Source of the DNA: Candidatus Zophobacter franzmannii
Lineage (GTDB): Bacteria; Cloacimonadota; Cloacimonadia; Cloacimonadales; JAFGVF01
NCBI GenBank assembly: GCA_030765245.1
Contig: JAVCCX010000022.1
Location: 1 to 12,186 of the forward strand
Length of the DNA: 12,186 nucleotides
Direction: 5' to 3'
In this document: positions 5,602 to 12,186 of the stretch, in pieces
Layout: each line of letters begins with the position of its first letter
How positions within the stretch are numbered: position 1 is the first letter of the stretch
Notes under the pieces: model-generated
What the model saw: only the letters and a program-made list of their open reading frames with translations
Database searches by the model: none
Told to the model about the DNA's origin: nothing
Position numbers and translations under genes: made by a program

Positions 5602-6297
5602 ATGATAGAGAAGAACAAACAATTTTGGCAAAGTATAACAACCGAATTTCAGGCTACATTAGGTGATAACTTAATCCAAGCAGGAGTCTATGACAGACAC
5701 TTAGAGAAAGGTCATTTCTTCATCGTGGTGGAGAATGATAGTGTCTCAGCTGTAAAAGGATTGCAACCACTGATGAGAAAGCTGGCAGCTAAGAAAATGC
5801 CTTTCCCTCTTATCATGAGTAAAGAGTACATCCTCACATCTCTCGATAGTTTCCCTTTGGAATTTATCAATATTAAGTACTATTATGAAAATACATTTGC
5901 AAAAGAGGATATATTCGAAGGGCTTACTTTTGAGCCAAAAGATATCCGTCTGGAGATGGAAAGAGAAGTTAAGGGTAAAGTGCTCTTAACTCGCCAATAT
6001 CTTCTTGAGAGCTTAGGGAATATGAAGGTTATCAATGAACTTATTCAGGTTTCATTGTTAGCTCTAATGCCGGTATTCAAGGGTGTCCTTATCCTCAAGG
6101 GTGAAGAGATTCCACGCAATGAATTAGAACTTCTTGAGAAGACTGACGAGGTTACAAGGGTAGTACTGGATAGCTTCCGTAAAGCTGTAGCTCTTAGGGA
6201 TGAAAAGTTACCTCGTGATAAGGTGATTGAGTTCTTCCAGAACTATATCAACCAGATGGTCCTCTTAATGAACCTCATCGAGAACTGGGAAGTTTAG
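5602..6297 (+). CDS. Nucleotidyltransferase-fold-like protein, probably catalytically degenerate
   Basis: This 231-aa soluble protein has no signal peptide or membrane segment. The middle part, FPLIMSKEYILTSLDSFPLEFINIK (68-92) and then DIRLEMEREVKGKVLLTRQYLLES (114-137), resembles a family I recall from Deltaproteobacteria and relatives annotated as nucleotidyltransferase-domain proteins. In those the N-terminal part has a LYGSAA..G motif followed by acidic residues. At the equivalent place this protein reads IQAGVYDRHLEKGHFFIVVE (25-44), with no G-S motif or D-x-D, so catalysis is doubtful. The C-terminal half is helical. It follows glyQ after 87 bp, and its stop codon directly abuts the next gene. 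GGAG (5593-5596) precedes the ATG inside a small ACTCC/GGAGT hairpin. The family call is from memory and the function is unknown. Confidence 0.5.
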   Translation: MIEKNKQFWQSITTEFQATLGDNLIQAGVYDRHLEKGHFFIVVENDSVSAVKGLQPLMRKLAAKKMPFPLIMSKEYILTSLDSFPLEFINIKYYYENTFAKEDIFEGLTFEPKDIRLEMEREVKGKVLLTRQYLLESLGNMKVINELIQVSLLALMPVFKGVLILKGEEIPRNELELLEKTDEVTRVVLDSFRKAVALRDEKLPRDKVIEFFQNYINQMVLLMNLIENWEV

Positions 6298-7059
6298 ATG
6301 CTTAAAGCAACCTTCACTTTTGATTATACTACCCCTATTGTTTGTACTGCGATTCACAATGGTCATTATCTTCGCAAAGAAATAGCTGATAATACGACCC
6401 TTCCAGATATGGATAGACTTAGAGAAGAAGACCCTTTTACAGGCTACTTCACCGAGTTTTGTCCGAATAGGATAGTTGTGAATACTAGTCGGTTTGAAGT
6501 AGATTTAAACCGTCCACAGAATAGAAGTGTATATCAAAATCCTGAAGATTGCTGGGGACTTGCTCTCAGAGAAGAACCTCTTCCAGATAACATGGTTCAG
6601 AAATCACTAAGTGAGTTTGATGATTTCTATCGTCGGGCAAAGATTCACTTTGATGAGATTATCACTAAGTTTGATAAACTTATTGTTCTTGATATCCATT
6701 CGTACAATCATCATAGATTAGGACCAGACGCTGAATATGATAATCCTGAGTATAATCCTGAGATTATTCTTGGAACCAACAATATGCCTGATGAGAATCT
6801 ACCTTTCGTAGAAAGGTTTAAAGATAATCTTACGACCCTTGATTTTGAGGGAAGAAGTATTGATTGTCGGATTAACATCAAGTTCCCCGGTGGGCATTTC
6901 TCACGCTGGATACATCATACTTATGGTGAAAAAGCGATTGCAGTTGCATTTGAATTCAAGAAGACTTTCCTGGATGAGTGGAGTGGGGAATTGGATTTCA
7001 TTAAGCAACAGAAACTAAGGAACCTTCTTATTAAGGGACTGAACCTTACTCTAAACTAA
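6298..7059 (+). CDS. N-formylglutamate amidohydrolase-like protein
   Basis: This 253-aa cytoplasmic protein begins on the base after the previous gene's TAG, so translation is probably coupled. Family-like motifs are AIHNGHYL (19-25), SRFEVDLNRPQNRSVY (64-79), LDIHSYNHHR (131-140) and FPGGHFSRWIH (196-206), with a possible acidic ligand in AVAFEFK (215-221). These are in the order expected for the FGase family (HutG/N-formylglutamate deformylase type), zinc-dependent hydrolases related to carboxypeptidases that split N-formyl-L-glutamate into glutamate and formate. No histidine-degradation genes are nearby, so the true substrate may be another N-acyl amino acid. Length is close to the family's usual 250-270. 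The group ends at the terminator at 7077-7110. Confidence 0.8.
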   Translation: MLKATFTFDYTTPIVCTAIHNGHYLRKEIADNTTLPDMDRLREEDPFTGYFTEFCPNRIVVNTSRFEVDLNRPQNRSVYQNPEDCWGLALREEPLPDNMVQKSLSEFDDFYRRAKIHFDEIITKFDKLIVLDIHSYNHHRLGPDAEYDNPEYNPEIILGTNNMPDENLPFVERFKDNLTTLDFEGRSIDCRINIKFPGGHFSRWIHHTYGEKAIAVAFEFKKTFLDEWSGELDFIKQQKLRNLLIKGLNLTLN

Positions 7060-7076
7060 TTGTAAATACTATATAT

Positions 7077-7110
7077 AAAAAAAAGAGTGTCGAGAAATCG
7101 ACACTCTTTT
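7077..7110. terminator. Strong bidirectional intrinsic terminator
   Basis: Bases 7081-7093 pair perfectly with 7098-7110 (13 bp, AAAAGAGTGTCGA against its complement) around a GAAA tetraloop. For minus-strand transcription from the lipoprotein gene, the stem is followed by a run of eight T residues (complement of A at 7077-7084). For plus-strand transcription the tail is TTTT then CTAATTATTT, which is weaker. It lies between the converging 3' ends at 7059 and 7128 and serves both. Confidence 0.92.
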
Positions 7111-7127
7111 CTAATTATTTAATTTAA

Positions 7128-7952
7128 CTATCTAAGCCCAAGTGTTTTAAGTAAGCGAATTGCATGTGCTTCCTTAGTGATTCCACCCTTCTTATAATAG
7201 TCCATATAATCTGAGAATGTACTAACAGCTACGAATCTTCCATTAACAGTTTGGTTAACCTGGTCAATAGAGAACATATATCCCGTATCATCTCCAAAAT
7301 CATCTACGCAGTTTGCAGGGAAAGTATAGCTTCTAAGTGAGTTAGAAAGTTCAGCTGTATACTCATCTTCGTATTCATTATTTGTACTCCATTCATAATA
7401 GTAAGTATCAACGGTAGCTATCTGATACTGGTTTGAATTTGCAAGAGTCCAATCGAAAGTAACAGGTTCACCCGGTACAAAGTAACCAGGATATGTGAAA
7501 GTACTAGTTGCAGTTACAGATGTTACGTTAGCTGTATATGTATGAGATGTAAGATCTAACTCAGTAACATTAAGCTGGAAAGGATACTCTTCACCTTGTG
7601 CCATATCTACATTAACCCACCACATTGGGGTGTAAAAACCATCGTCACCCAGCATTTCTGGTGTATAAGCATCACCATTGATTGTTAAACTTATGCTTTC
7701 AACATATGGACATGGGTCTAACCAAATACTATCGTACATAGGTACTATAAAAACACTGCTGGCAAGTTTACTTTCGTCACCTGCACTTGCAACAACTGCC
7801 CAGTCAATTCCGCTAAAATCATTATCACCAGGATTGTCAGTATCGAAGTTAAATAATCCAGTACTTGTTGGATCACTGTCCTCTTCACAACCAACAACAC
7901 CTAACATTGTGATTGCCAACAGCAAAATCATCATTAATTTTACTAATTTCAT
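7128..7952 (-). CDS. Exported lipoprotein of unknown function
   Basis: This 274-aa protein has a lipoprotein signal peptide (residues 1-21) ending in a lipobox LGVVGC with the acylated cysteine at 22. The mature protein begins CEEDSDPTST, and EE after the Cys might affect sorting. The remainder is acidic, rich in Tyr, Asp, Thr and Ser, and looks beta-rich (for example SVTATSTFTYPGYFVPGEPVTFDWTL split around 145-170), as expected for an Ig-like or similar extracellular fold. Two further cysteines (about 81 and 215) could form a disulphide. The last 20 residues are basic and helical (KKGGITKEAHAIRLLKTLG). AGGAGG at 7962-7957 supports the ATG. It has its own promoter and terminator, so it is monocistronic. 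I do not recognise a family. Confidence 0.85.
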   Translation of the reverse strand: MKLVKLMMILLLAITMLGVVGCEEDSDPTSTGLFNFDTDNPGDNDFSGIDWAVVASAGDESKLASSVFIVPMYDSIWLDPCPYVESISLTINGDAYTPEMLGDDGFYTPMWWVNVDMAQGEEYPFQLNVTELDLTSHTYTANVTSVTATSTFTYPGYFVPGEPVTFDWTLANSNQYQIATVDTYYYEWSTNNEYEDEYTAELSNSLRSYTFPANCVDDFGDDTGYMFSIDQVNQTVNGRFVAVSTFSDYMDYYKKGGITKEAHAIRLLKTLGLR

Positions 7953-7976
7953 TATTCCTCCTATAAATTAAGAGCA

Positions 7977-8005
7977 ATTATTGCCAATTCCGATAAAAGA
8001 GTCAA
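7977..8005 (-). promoter_or_regulatory. Sigma-70-type promoter of the 274-aa lipoprotein gene
   Basis: On the minus strand TTGACT (8005-8000, 5 of 6 consensus) is followed by exactly 17 bp and AATAAT (7982-7977, 5 of 6). Transcription would start near 7970, about 18 nt before the ATG, leaving room for AGGAGG. It is the best promoter match in the window. Confidence 0.75.
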
Positions 8006-8051
8006 GCTTTATGATGTTAAGTAACTGTTCAGTATGCATGAAAGCTACTGT

Positions 8052-8645
8052 TTAGAGTATAGTATGACGGTGTTGGTAATAGTCTAAGATGTCCATTAAT
8101 ATGCAGTTAGGAACTAAGTGTTTGATTGGGTTGTTTACTGTAATTATCTTACGAATTTCAGTTGAAGAGATGTCAACTCCATCCACTTTGAAATAGATGA
8201 TTCTATCCTGATGTTCACTTTTTATCATACTTGTAAAGTCAGAATTTGGTCTGTTGAAAATAGCAAAGGTCACATTGTCCATTAACCATGGATAGTCATG
8301 CCAGCGAGGAAGAGACTCTAAAATATCCTCACCGGCAATGAAGAAGAACTGGTCATTTGGGTATCTTTCTTGAAGTCTTATGAGAAGTCTTTTTGTATAA
8401 CTTATACCATATTTAGGAGCATCAGCGTCAGAGCATTCGAACTTTGGATTGTATGAAACTGCTTTCTTTACCCAATCAAGTCTAACTTCATACGGTGGAG
8501 TGGCAGTCGTTTCCTTAAAATGGTGCAAGCCGACCGGTACAAAAAGTACTCTGTCGACTTGCAAATTTTCCAATGCCTTTTCAGCAATGTATAGATGTCC
8601 GTTGTGAATGGGGTTGAATGAACCACCTAAGATGGCAGTTTTCAC
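8052..8645 (-). CDS. nadD: Nicotinate-nucleotide adenylyltransferase
   Basis: This 197-aa protein has the nucleotidyltransferase signature GGSFNPIHNGH (7-17), the NadD-type block FFIAGEDILESLPRWHDY (101-118) and the C-terminal ISSTEIRK (159-166). NadD transfers AMP from ATP to nicotinate mononucleotide, giving deamido-NAD in the de novo and salvage routes to NAD, in the cytoplasm. Length is normal. The start codon is GTG (8645-8643), placed one base after the bamD-like stop, since the overlapping ATG (8647-8645) is followed at once by an in-register TGA. AGAGG in the end of the bamD-like gene can act as the ribosome site. It is the last gene of the minus-strand cluster, and no clear terminator follows before the lipoprotein promoter. 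Confidence 0.95.
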   Translation of the reverse strand: MKTAILGGSFNPIHNGHLYIAEKALENLQVDRVLFVPVGLHHFKETTATPPYEVRLDWVKKAVSYNPKFECSDADAPKYGISYTKRLLIRLQERYPNDQFFFIAGEDILESLPRWHDYPWLMDNVTFAIFNRPNSDFTSMIKSEHQDRIIYFKVDGVDISSTEIRKIITVNNPIKHLVPNCILMDILDYYQHRHTIL

Positions 8646-8646
8646 A

Positions 8647-9393
8647 TTAAAACTTTTCCTCTATTTCCCTGATTTTCTTCAGATACTTTTTAGCTTTCTT
8701 AGCTTCTTTAGTATCAGGATATCTCTGGATTACATCAGCCAGATGGGCCTTAGCAACCGGATAATTCTCCCAATGTAAGTAGATTCTACCAGCCATGAGA
8801 TGAGAATTACTATCGAGTTTGTCTGTATTCCCAAGATCCATTATCTCTTCCAGATACATCAGAGAGCCACTGTAATCTACTATTTTAAAGTAGATTCTGC
8901 CATTCTCATAGGTCTTTTCAAGGAGCTTGTATTGGCATTTTTGAATATATTCAATTGCTCCAGTTCGCCTTGTATCTTGAGGGAACTTATCGAGAAAGAT
9001 TCCAAATGCTCTAATCGCAGATTCAGTCTCTTCCTGTGTGTAGGGGGCTGGAAGAGAGTCTTCGAAGTCGCATACACCAATCCGGTAGTATGCATCAGCG
9101 ATTTTCTCATTATCAGGAAACAGTTTAATCATCTGTTCGTATTCAAGCCTTGCATCGAGAAAGTCCTTATCCTTGAAGTAGCAATCTGCTAACTTCATTT
9201 GTGCAACAGCAGTGAGAGCAGATGATCTTTCGAAAACAACATCTTGATAGAGAATAGCTGCTTTCTTAAATTTTTTAGCAGAGAAAAGCTGGTCAGCTTT
9301 CTGCATCTTTTCATTAACAGTGAGGATAGTGTTATTCCTAGAACAACCTACCAACAGTAATAATAGTGATATTACATAAATAAGACGTTTCAT
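8647..9393 (-). CDS. bamD: BamD-like outer-membrane assembly lipoprotein
   Basis: The protein is 248 aa from the start I prefer. It begins MKRLIYVISLLLLLVGC, a lipoprotein signal with the acylated Cys at 17. Tandem TPR-like helices follow: QKADQLFSAKKFKKAAILYQ, then MKLADCYFKDKDFLDARLEY, YYRIGVCDFE, a longer spacer with AIRAFGIFLDKFPQ, and a last pair ending HLADVIQRYPDTKEAKKA. This matches BamD/YfiO in layout and length (E. coli BamD is 245 aa). BamD anchors at the inner face of the outer membrane and helps BamA insert beta-barrels. A longer frame starts at 9420, but it would overlap the previous gene and put nine residues before the signal peptide; GGGAG at 9402-9398 favours 9393. A generic TPR lipoprotein is the alternative. 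Confidence 0.8.
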   Translation of the reverse strand: MKRLIYVISLLLLLVGCSRNNTILTVNEKMQKADQLFSAKKFKKAAILYQDVVFERSSALTAVAQMKLADCYFKDKDFLDARLEYEQMIKLFPDNEKIADAYYRIGVCDFEDSLPAPYTQEETESAIRAFGIFLDKFPQDTRRTGAIEYIQKCQYKLLEKTYENGRIYFKIVDYSGSLMYLEEIMDLGNTDKLDSNSHLMAGRIYLHWENYPVAKAHLADVIQRYPDTKEAKKAKKYLKKIREIEEKF

Positions 9394-9397
9394 TTGA

Positions 9398-9402
9398 CTC
9401 CC
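9398..9402 (-). promoter_or_regulatory. Ribosome binding site deciding the bamD-like start
   Basis: GGGAG lies 4 nt before the ATG at 9393 on the minus strand. It leaves an 11-nt gap after the upstream stop and gives a standard lipoprotein signal peptide, so the longer frame from 9420 is disfavoured. Confidence 0.7.
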
Positions 9403-9404
9403 GG

Positions 9405-9884
9405 TTAGTTTAAGTTCCAAAGTCCAAACACAAGTGAACCAATCGCTACTGTAAAGAGAATAGGTTCATACCACTTAAATCTTAAGCCTGATTTTAAATG
9501 GACTGTGTCAGCGGGAACTTCACTGTTTGTGACAAAAATCACTCGTTTATCTTTATTTGAGATACAGGTCAAGGTTACGCTTAATAACTTCTGGTTGGCC
9601 TGTCGTTGTGTTCTGTTTTTTACTATGTCTGTATCGACCACTAATTCAAAGTCAGCAACTTCTGCATCGACTGTAACAAAAACATCCCTTTCAATTAGGT
9701 ATTTTTGAATAGCCACAATCGAGTGTTTATTAGTCTTTCTATCTGCAACTTTAATTAATACAGTCTTTCCCTTAATAAGCTCAAGCTCTTCATCCCCAAC
9801 GAGGGTAGAGAGAGTGCTATCGGGTAGAACTGCAAACATCATAAGTGGCAGTATAAGTGAGAGTAGAATCAGAGTTATTTTCAT
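9405..9884 (-). CDS. Unrecognised exported or membrane protein in the envelope cluster
   Basis: This 159-aa protein has an N-terminal hydrophobic signal (about 1-19, MKITLILLSLILPLMMFAVL, no lipobox cysteine) and a second hydrophobic segment near the C-terminus (about 141-156, ILFTVAIGSLVFGLW). The middle, KGKTVLIKVAD then a helix AIQKYLIERDVFVTVDAEVADFELVVDTD, has a strand-helix-strand look recalling the alpha/beta domains of CsgG or FlgO-like envelope proteins, but this is a fold-level impression only. Its ATG overlaps the cpoB-like stop in ATGA (9884-9881), so the two are probably translationally coupled, and the bamD-like gene follows 11 nt later. The context suggests a periplasmic or membrane-anchored envelope role. 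I do not recognise the family. Confidence 0.8.
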   Translation of the reverse strand: MKITLILLSLILPLMMFAVLPDSTLSTLVGDEELELIKGKTVLIKVADRKTNKHSIVAIQKYLIERDVFVTVDAEVADFELVVDTDIVKNRTQRQANQKLLSVTLTCISNKDKRVIFVTNSEVPADTVHLKSGLRFKWYEPILFTVAIGSLVFGLWNLN

Positions 9885-10669
9885 TGCAGGCTTTTTAAGA
9901 ATTGATCCACTTTGGACATCCGCTCATAATCGGGATAAAAGCGTTTGAGATCGTTAAGAGTCTTAGTTGCTTCCTGCTTTTCATCAAGTTTGATTTGACT
10001 CATAGCGACCTTGAATTTTGCATCAGGTGCCTTGAGAGATTCAGGATAGTTCCGCTCAACTTTTTCAAACTCTAAAATAGCTTTAGAGTAGTTATCGATA
10101 TCATAATAGATTTCGCCTACCCAGTATTGAGCGTTTGCAGCAAGTTTATGACGAGGAAAACTTTTCAGGAAGTCATTAAACTTAACCAATGCGGCATCAA
10201 GACTGTTTGCATCATAGAGTTTCTTTGCACTACTGTACTGAAACTCGGGAGTAACTTCACTACTTTGTGTTTTGGTTTTTGTATAATTTCGTCTTGGAGA
10301 GCCCTTCTTACCGTTAAGTTTCTCCTGCAGACTTAAGATTGCTTCTGCATCAGATTCGGCAGCTTCAAGAAGAGTAGTAATTCTATTACCCTGAAATTCT
10401 ATCTGGCTCTTTAAATAATTAATGTCCGTACTCAACTGTCCCATTAACGCAGAATCATCATTTGATTTAGGTTGCGAAACCTTCTGTTGATCAAACTCAT
10501 CAAGTCGAGAATTGATAGAGATAAGGTCATTCTCTAAGAGATAGATCTTACTCTTAAGGTTCCGAACTTCTTGAGAATTCTTTTGTGTATAGTCACTATT
10601 CGTCGAACACCCTACAGCAAGTATGGCAACTGATAGGATTAATACCCACAGAATAACTCTTTTTGCCAT
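9881..10669 (-). CDS. cpoB: CpoB/YbgF-like periplasmic lipoprotein with coiled coil and TPRs
   Basis: The protein is 262 aa from the preferred start. A lipoprotein signal ends AILAVGC (Cys 21). A heptad-like coiled coil follows (about 32-65, VRNLKSKIYLLENDLISINS), then a polar linker and C-terminal TPRs with the YbgF-type pattern ANAQYWVGEIYYDIDNYSKA (about 180-200) and FKVAMSQIKLDEKQEA. CpoB/YbgF coordinates the Tol-Pal system with peptidoglycan synthesis at division in E. coli (263 aa there, but not a lipoprotein). No tol or pal gene is in the window. A frame starting at 10681 adds four residues, but GGGAG at 10679-10675 sits 5 nt before the ATG at 10669 and fixes that start. It is coupled to the next gene by an ATGA overlap. 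Confidence 0.85.
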   Translation of the reverse strand: MAKRVILWVLILSVAILAVGCSTNSDYTQKNSQEVRNLKSKIYLLENDLISINSRLDEFDQQKVSQPKSNDDSALMGQLSTDINYLKSQIEFQGNRITTLLEAAESDAEAILSLQEKLNGKKGSPRRNYTKTKTQSSEVTPEFQYSSAKKLYDANSLDAALVKFNDFLKSFPRHKLAANAQYWVGEIYYDIDNYSKAILEFEKVERNYPESLKAPDAKFKVAMSQIKLDEKQEATKTLNDLKRFYPDYERMSKVDQFLKSLQ

Positions 10670-10674
10670 TTTTA

Positions 10675-10679
10675 CTCCC
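10675..10679 (-). promoter_or_regulatory. Ribosome binding site deciding the cpoB-like start
   Basis: GGGAG lies 5 nt upstream of the ATG at 10669 on the minus strand and overlaps the alternative ATG at 10681, which lacks a comparable site. Confidence 0.7.
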
Positions 10680-10692
10680 ATTATTTGGAATT

Positions 10693-10714
10693 GGAAGGTA
10701 CCGAAGTGCCTTCC
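10693..10714. other. Intercistronic hairpin with UUCG loop between the aminopeptidase and cpoB-like genes
   Basis: In the minus-strand transcript GGAAGGCAC (10714-10706) pairs with GTACCTTCC (10701-10693), with one C-A mismatch, around a TTCG loop closed by C-G. There is no T-run after it, so it is unlikely to terminate transcription. It may protect or separate parts of the mRNA, or be a repeat remnant. Confidence 0.5.
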
Positions 10715-10724
10715 GGGTTAATAT

Positions 10725-12137
10725 TTATGCCTTCTCTATAAAGGCTTTATATGCTCTATAAGTACTATAAAGGTCAGCTTTGCTACACATTTCATAAAGT
10801 GAATGCATACCAAGAAGTGGAGTTCCGCAGTCTATAACTTCTGCTCCATCTCTTGCTAAGATATAGGCGTTAGTTCCACCACCACCAACATCTACATTCC
10901 CAAGCTCACCCATTTGCCAATGAATTTTATCATCACTGAAGATTCCAAGAACCTTAGCTGTATATTCTGCATTAGCATCATTACTGCCACCCTTACCACC
11001 GGAACCTGTGAATTTGCTTACGCTTACACCGTAACCAATCATAGGTGCATTCTGTTTCTCATGCACTGAAGGGTAGTTAGGGTTTATTCCTGCAGAAACA
11101 TCAGCAGATAACATATTGGTTTTGATCAATGTCTTACGGAGGATGTAATCAGTACATTCTTCACCGTTTTGAATTAAAAGATCGCCAATAAAGTCTTTAA
11201 GGAAGATTGAGCTTGCACCGGTATTACCAACACTGCCAATCTCTTCTTTATCTGCAAAGTAGATAATTGCAGTCTTCTCAGGTGTTCCTTTTCCATCAAG
11301 GAGTGCCATAAGAGAAGTATAAGCACAGATTCTGTCATCCTGACCATAACCCATAACGAAACTTCTATCGATGCCACAGTCACGAGCTTTACCTGCTGGA
11401 ACAATCTCTAGTTCCGCAGAGATAAAATCGCTTTCAGTAATATCATATTTCTCTTTGAGAATTCTTAGTGCAAACATCTTGATTGCTTTCTTTTCTTTTT
11501 TATCCGGTCCAACCATTCCACTGAAGATCATATTAAGGTTGCTGGCACTAACTGCTTCGCCCATAGTTTTAGAGTATTGCTCTTTTCTAGCAAGATGTGG
11601 GAGTAAATCAGGGATACAGAATACAGGCTCAGAAGCATCTTCACCGATACTTATTTTTACAACTGAACCATCTTTTTTAACGACAACGCCATGTAAGGCA
11701 AGAGGAGTAGAAACCCATTGGTATTTTTTAATTCCACCATAGTAATGAGTTCTCATCATTCCCATTCCTGTAGAACCATCTTCATAGAAAGGGTTTTGCT
11801 TGAGGTCAATTCTTGGGGCATCTACATGAGAACCCACAACATTTACACCATCACTAACAGGCTTTTTACCAAGTATTGCGAAAGCAACAGATTTGCCACG
11901 GAAAGTCGCAAACACTTTCTTTGATTTTTTATTGGTGAGAATCTCTTTGAATCCCTTATCTTTAAGTAATTCAATTGTTGTGTCGATAGCTTCTCTTTCA
12001 GTTTTACAGTCGTCTAAGAATTTCTTATAGCCTTCAGCAAAGTCCATTGCTGCTTTTTGCTCATTAGAACTTGCATTTTTCCAGAAATAATGGCGCTCAT
12101 ACATCAACTCTTTATCAGTCTCTTTCTTCTTTGCCAT
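10725..12137 (-). CDS. M18-family zinc aminopeptidase
   Basis: This 470-aa cytoplasmic enzyme resembles aminopeptidase I (M18), which removes N-terminal, often acidic or neutral, residues from peptides and uses two metal ions. Family segments are VGSHVDAPRIDLKQNP (101-116, ligand His 104), GYGQDDRICAYTSL (263-276, bridging Asp 267 or 268), DKEEIGSVGNTGASS (296-310, catalytic and ligand Glu 298/299), MLSADVSAGINP (342-353, Asp 346), GSGGKGGSNDANAE (378-391) and LLGMHSLYEM (441-450, His 445). All expected metal ligands appear present and the length is usual. AAGGAG precedes the ATG on the minus strand. It is the first gene of the minus-strand run toward nadD; a 55-nt gap with a hairpin separates it from the cpoB-like gene. 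It is probably a housekeeping peptidase, functionally unrelated to its neighbours. Confidence 0.93.
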   Translation of the reverse strand: MAKKKETDKELMYERHYFWKNASSNEQKAAMDFAEGYKKFLDDCKTEREAIDTTIELLKDKGFKEILTNKKSKKVFATFRGKSVAFAILGKKPVSDGVNVVGSHVDAPRIDLKQNPFYEDGSTGMGMMRTHYYGGIKKYQWVSTPLALHGVVVKKDGSVVKISIGEDASEPVFCIPDLLPHLARKEQYSKTMGEAVSASNLNMIFSGMVGPDKKEKKAIKMFALRILKEKYDITESDFISAELEIVPAGKARDCGIDRSFVMGYGQDDRICAYTSLMALLDGKGTPEKTAIIYFADKEEIGSVGNTGASSIFLKDFIGDLLIQNGEECTDYILRKTLIKTNMLSADVSAGINPNYPSVHEKQNAPMIGYGVSVSKFTGSGGKGGSNDANAEYTAKVLGIFSDDKIHWQMGELGNVDVGGGGTNAYILARDGAEVIDCGTPLLGMHSLYEMCSKADLYSTYRAYKAFIEKA

Positions 12138-12186
12138 TCAATTCTCCTTTATTTGTGTGATTTTAAATCTTGGGAACAGTAGTGTA

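Noticed and set aside
8006..8051. A terminator after nadD
   Set aside because: Only a weak AGTA...TACT pairing and AACAGTA/AACAGTTA direct repeats are seen, with no stable stem or T-run.
8800..9192. A 130-codon plus-strand frame opposite the bamD-like gene
   Set aside because: It is antisense to a clear TPR lipoprotein gene; its composition is that of a reverse-frame shadow and it has no ribosome site.
11371..11742. A 123-codon plus-strand frame opposite the M18 aminopeptidase
   Set aside because: The opposite strand encodes all conserved M18 motifs through this stretch, so this frame is a shadow.

Overview
This window looks like a piece of chromosome from a low-GC, Gram-negative-type (two-membrane) bacterium. 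It carries a TonB-dependent outer-membrane receptor, a BamD-like assembly lipoprotein, a CpoB/YbgF-like periplasmic protein and several lipobox signal peptides. The gene mix, AT-rich codon use and many structured intergenic repeats remind me of Candidatus Cloacimonadota. That assignment is a guess from general resemblance, because no rRNA or other marker gene is present.

Positions 1-586 hold no convincing gene. They are a patchwork of repeats: a 78-bp-spaced direct repeat cut by the window edge, five 30-bp tandem units that are each a small hairpin and are together enclosed by long inverted arms, and a further 63-bp inverted repeat. A thiamine locus follows on the plus strand: a TPP riboswitch (587-670), an intrinsic terminator (686-719), a TonB-dependent receptor (770-3229) and, after a structured gap, a YkoE-type ECF transporter substrate-binding subunit (3461-4027). 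Together these give a plausible thiamine (or precursor) uptake route, with expression of at least the receptor shut off when TPP is abundant. The ATPase and T subunits needed by YkoE are not in the window.

A small DUF3147-like membrane protein (4176-4529, minus) is convergent to ykoE and divergent from the next plus-strand group: glyQ (glycyl-tRNA synthetase alpha chain, with no glyS beside it), a 231-aa protein resembling a degenerate nucleotidyltransferase, and an N-formylglutamate amidohydrolase-like protein that starts on the base after its neighbour's stop. A perfect 13-bp GAAA-loop hairpin (7077-7110) ends this group and also serves the convergent lipoprotein gene at 7128-7952. That lipoprotein gene has its own good sigma-70-type promoter.

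The rest of the window (8052-12137) is one compact minus-strand cluster, read in this order: M18 aminopeptidase, cpoB-like, an unrecognised 159-aa exported or membrane protein, bamD-like, nadD. Junctions inside it are tight (ATGA overlap, 11-nt gap, 1-nt gap before a GTG start). For cpoB and bamD, internal ATGs preceded by GGGAG are better starts than the longest reading frames.

The least explained features are the compound palindromes in three intergenic regions (209-434, 3332-3428, 4041-4160), each an outer inverted repeat around several short hairpins, two of them sharing a CGAC...GTCG stem core. No CRISPR array, tRNA, rRNA, transposase or phage gene was seen, and I found no clear sign of a new defence or enzymatic system.
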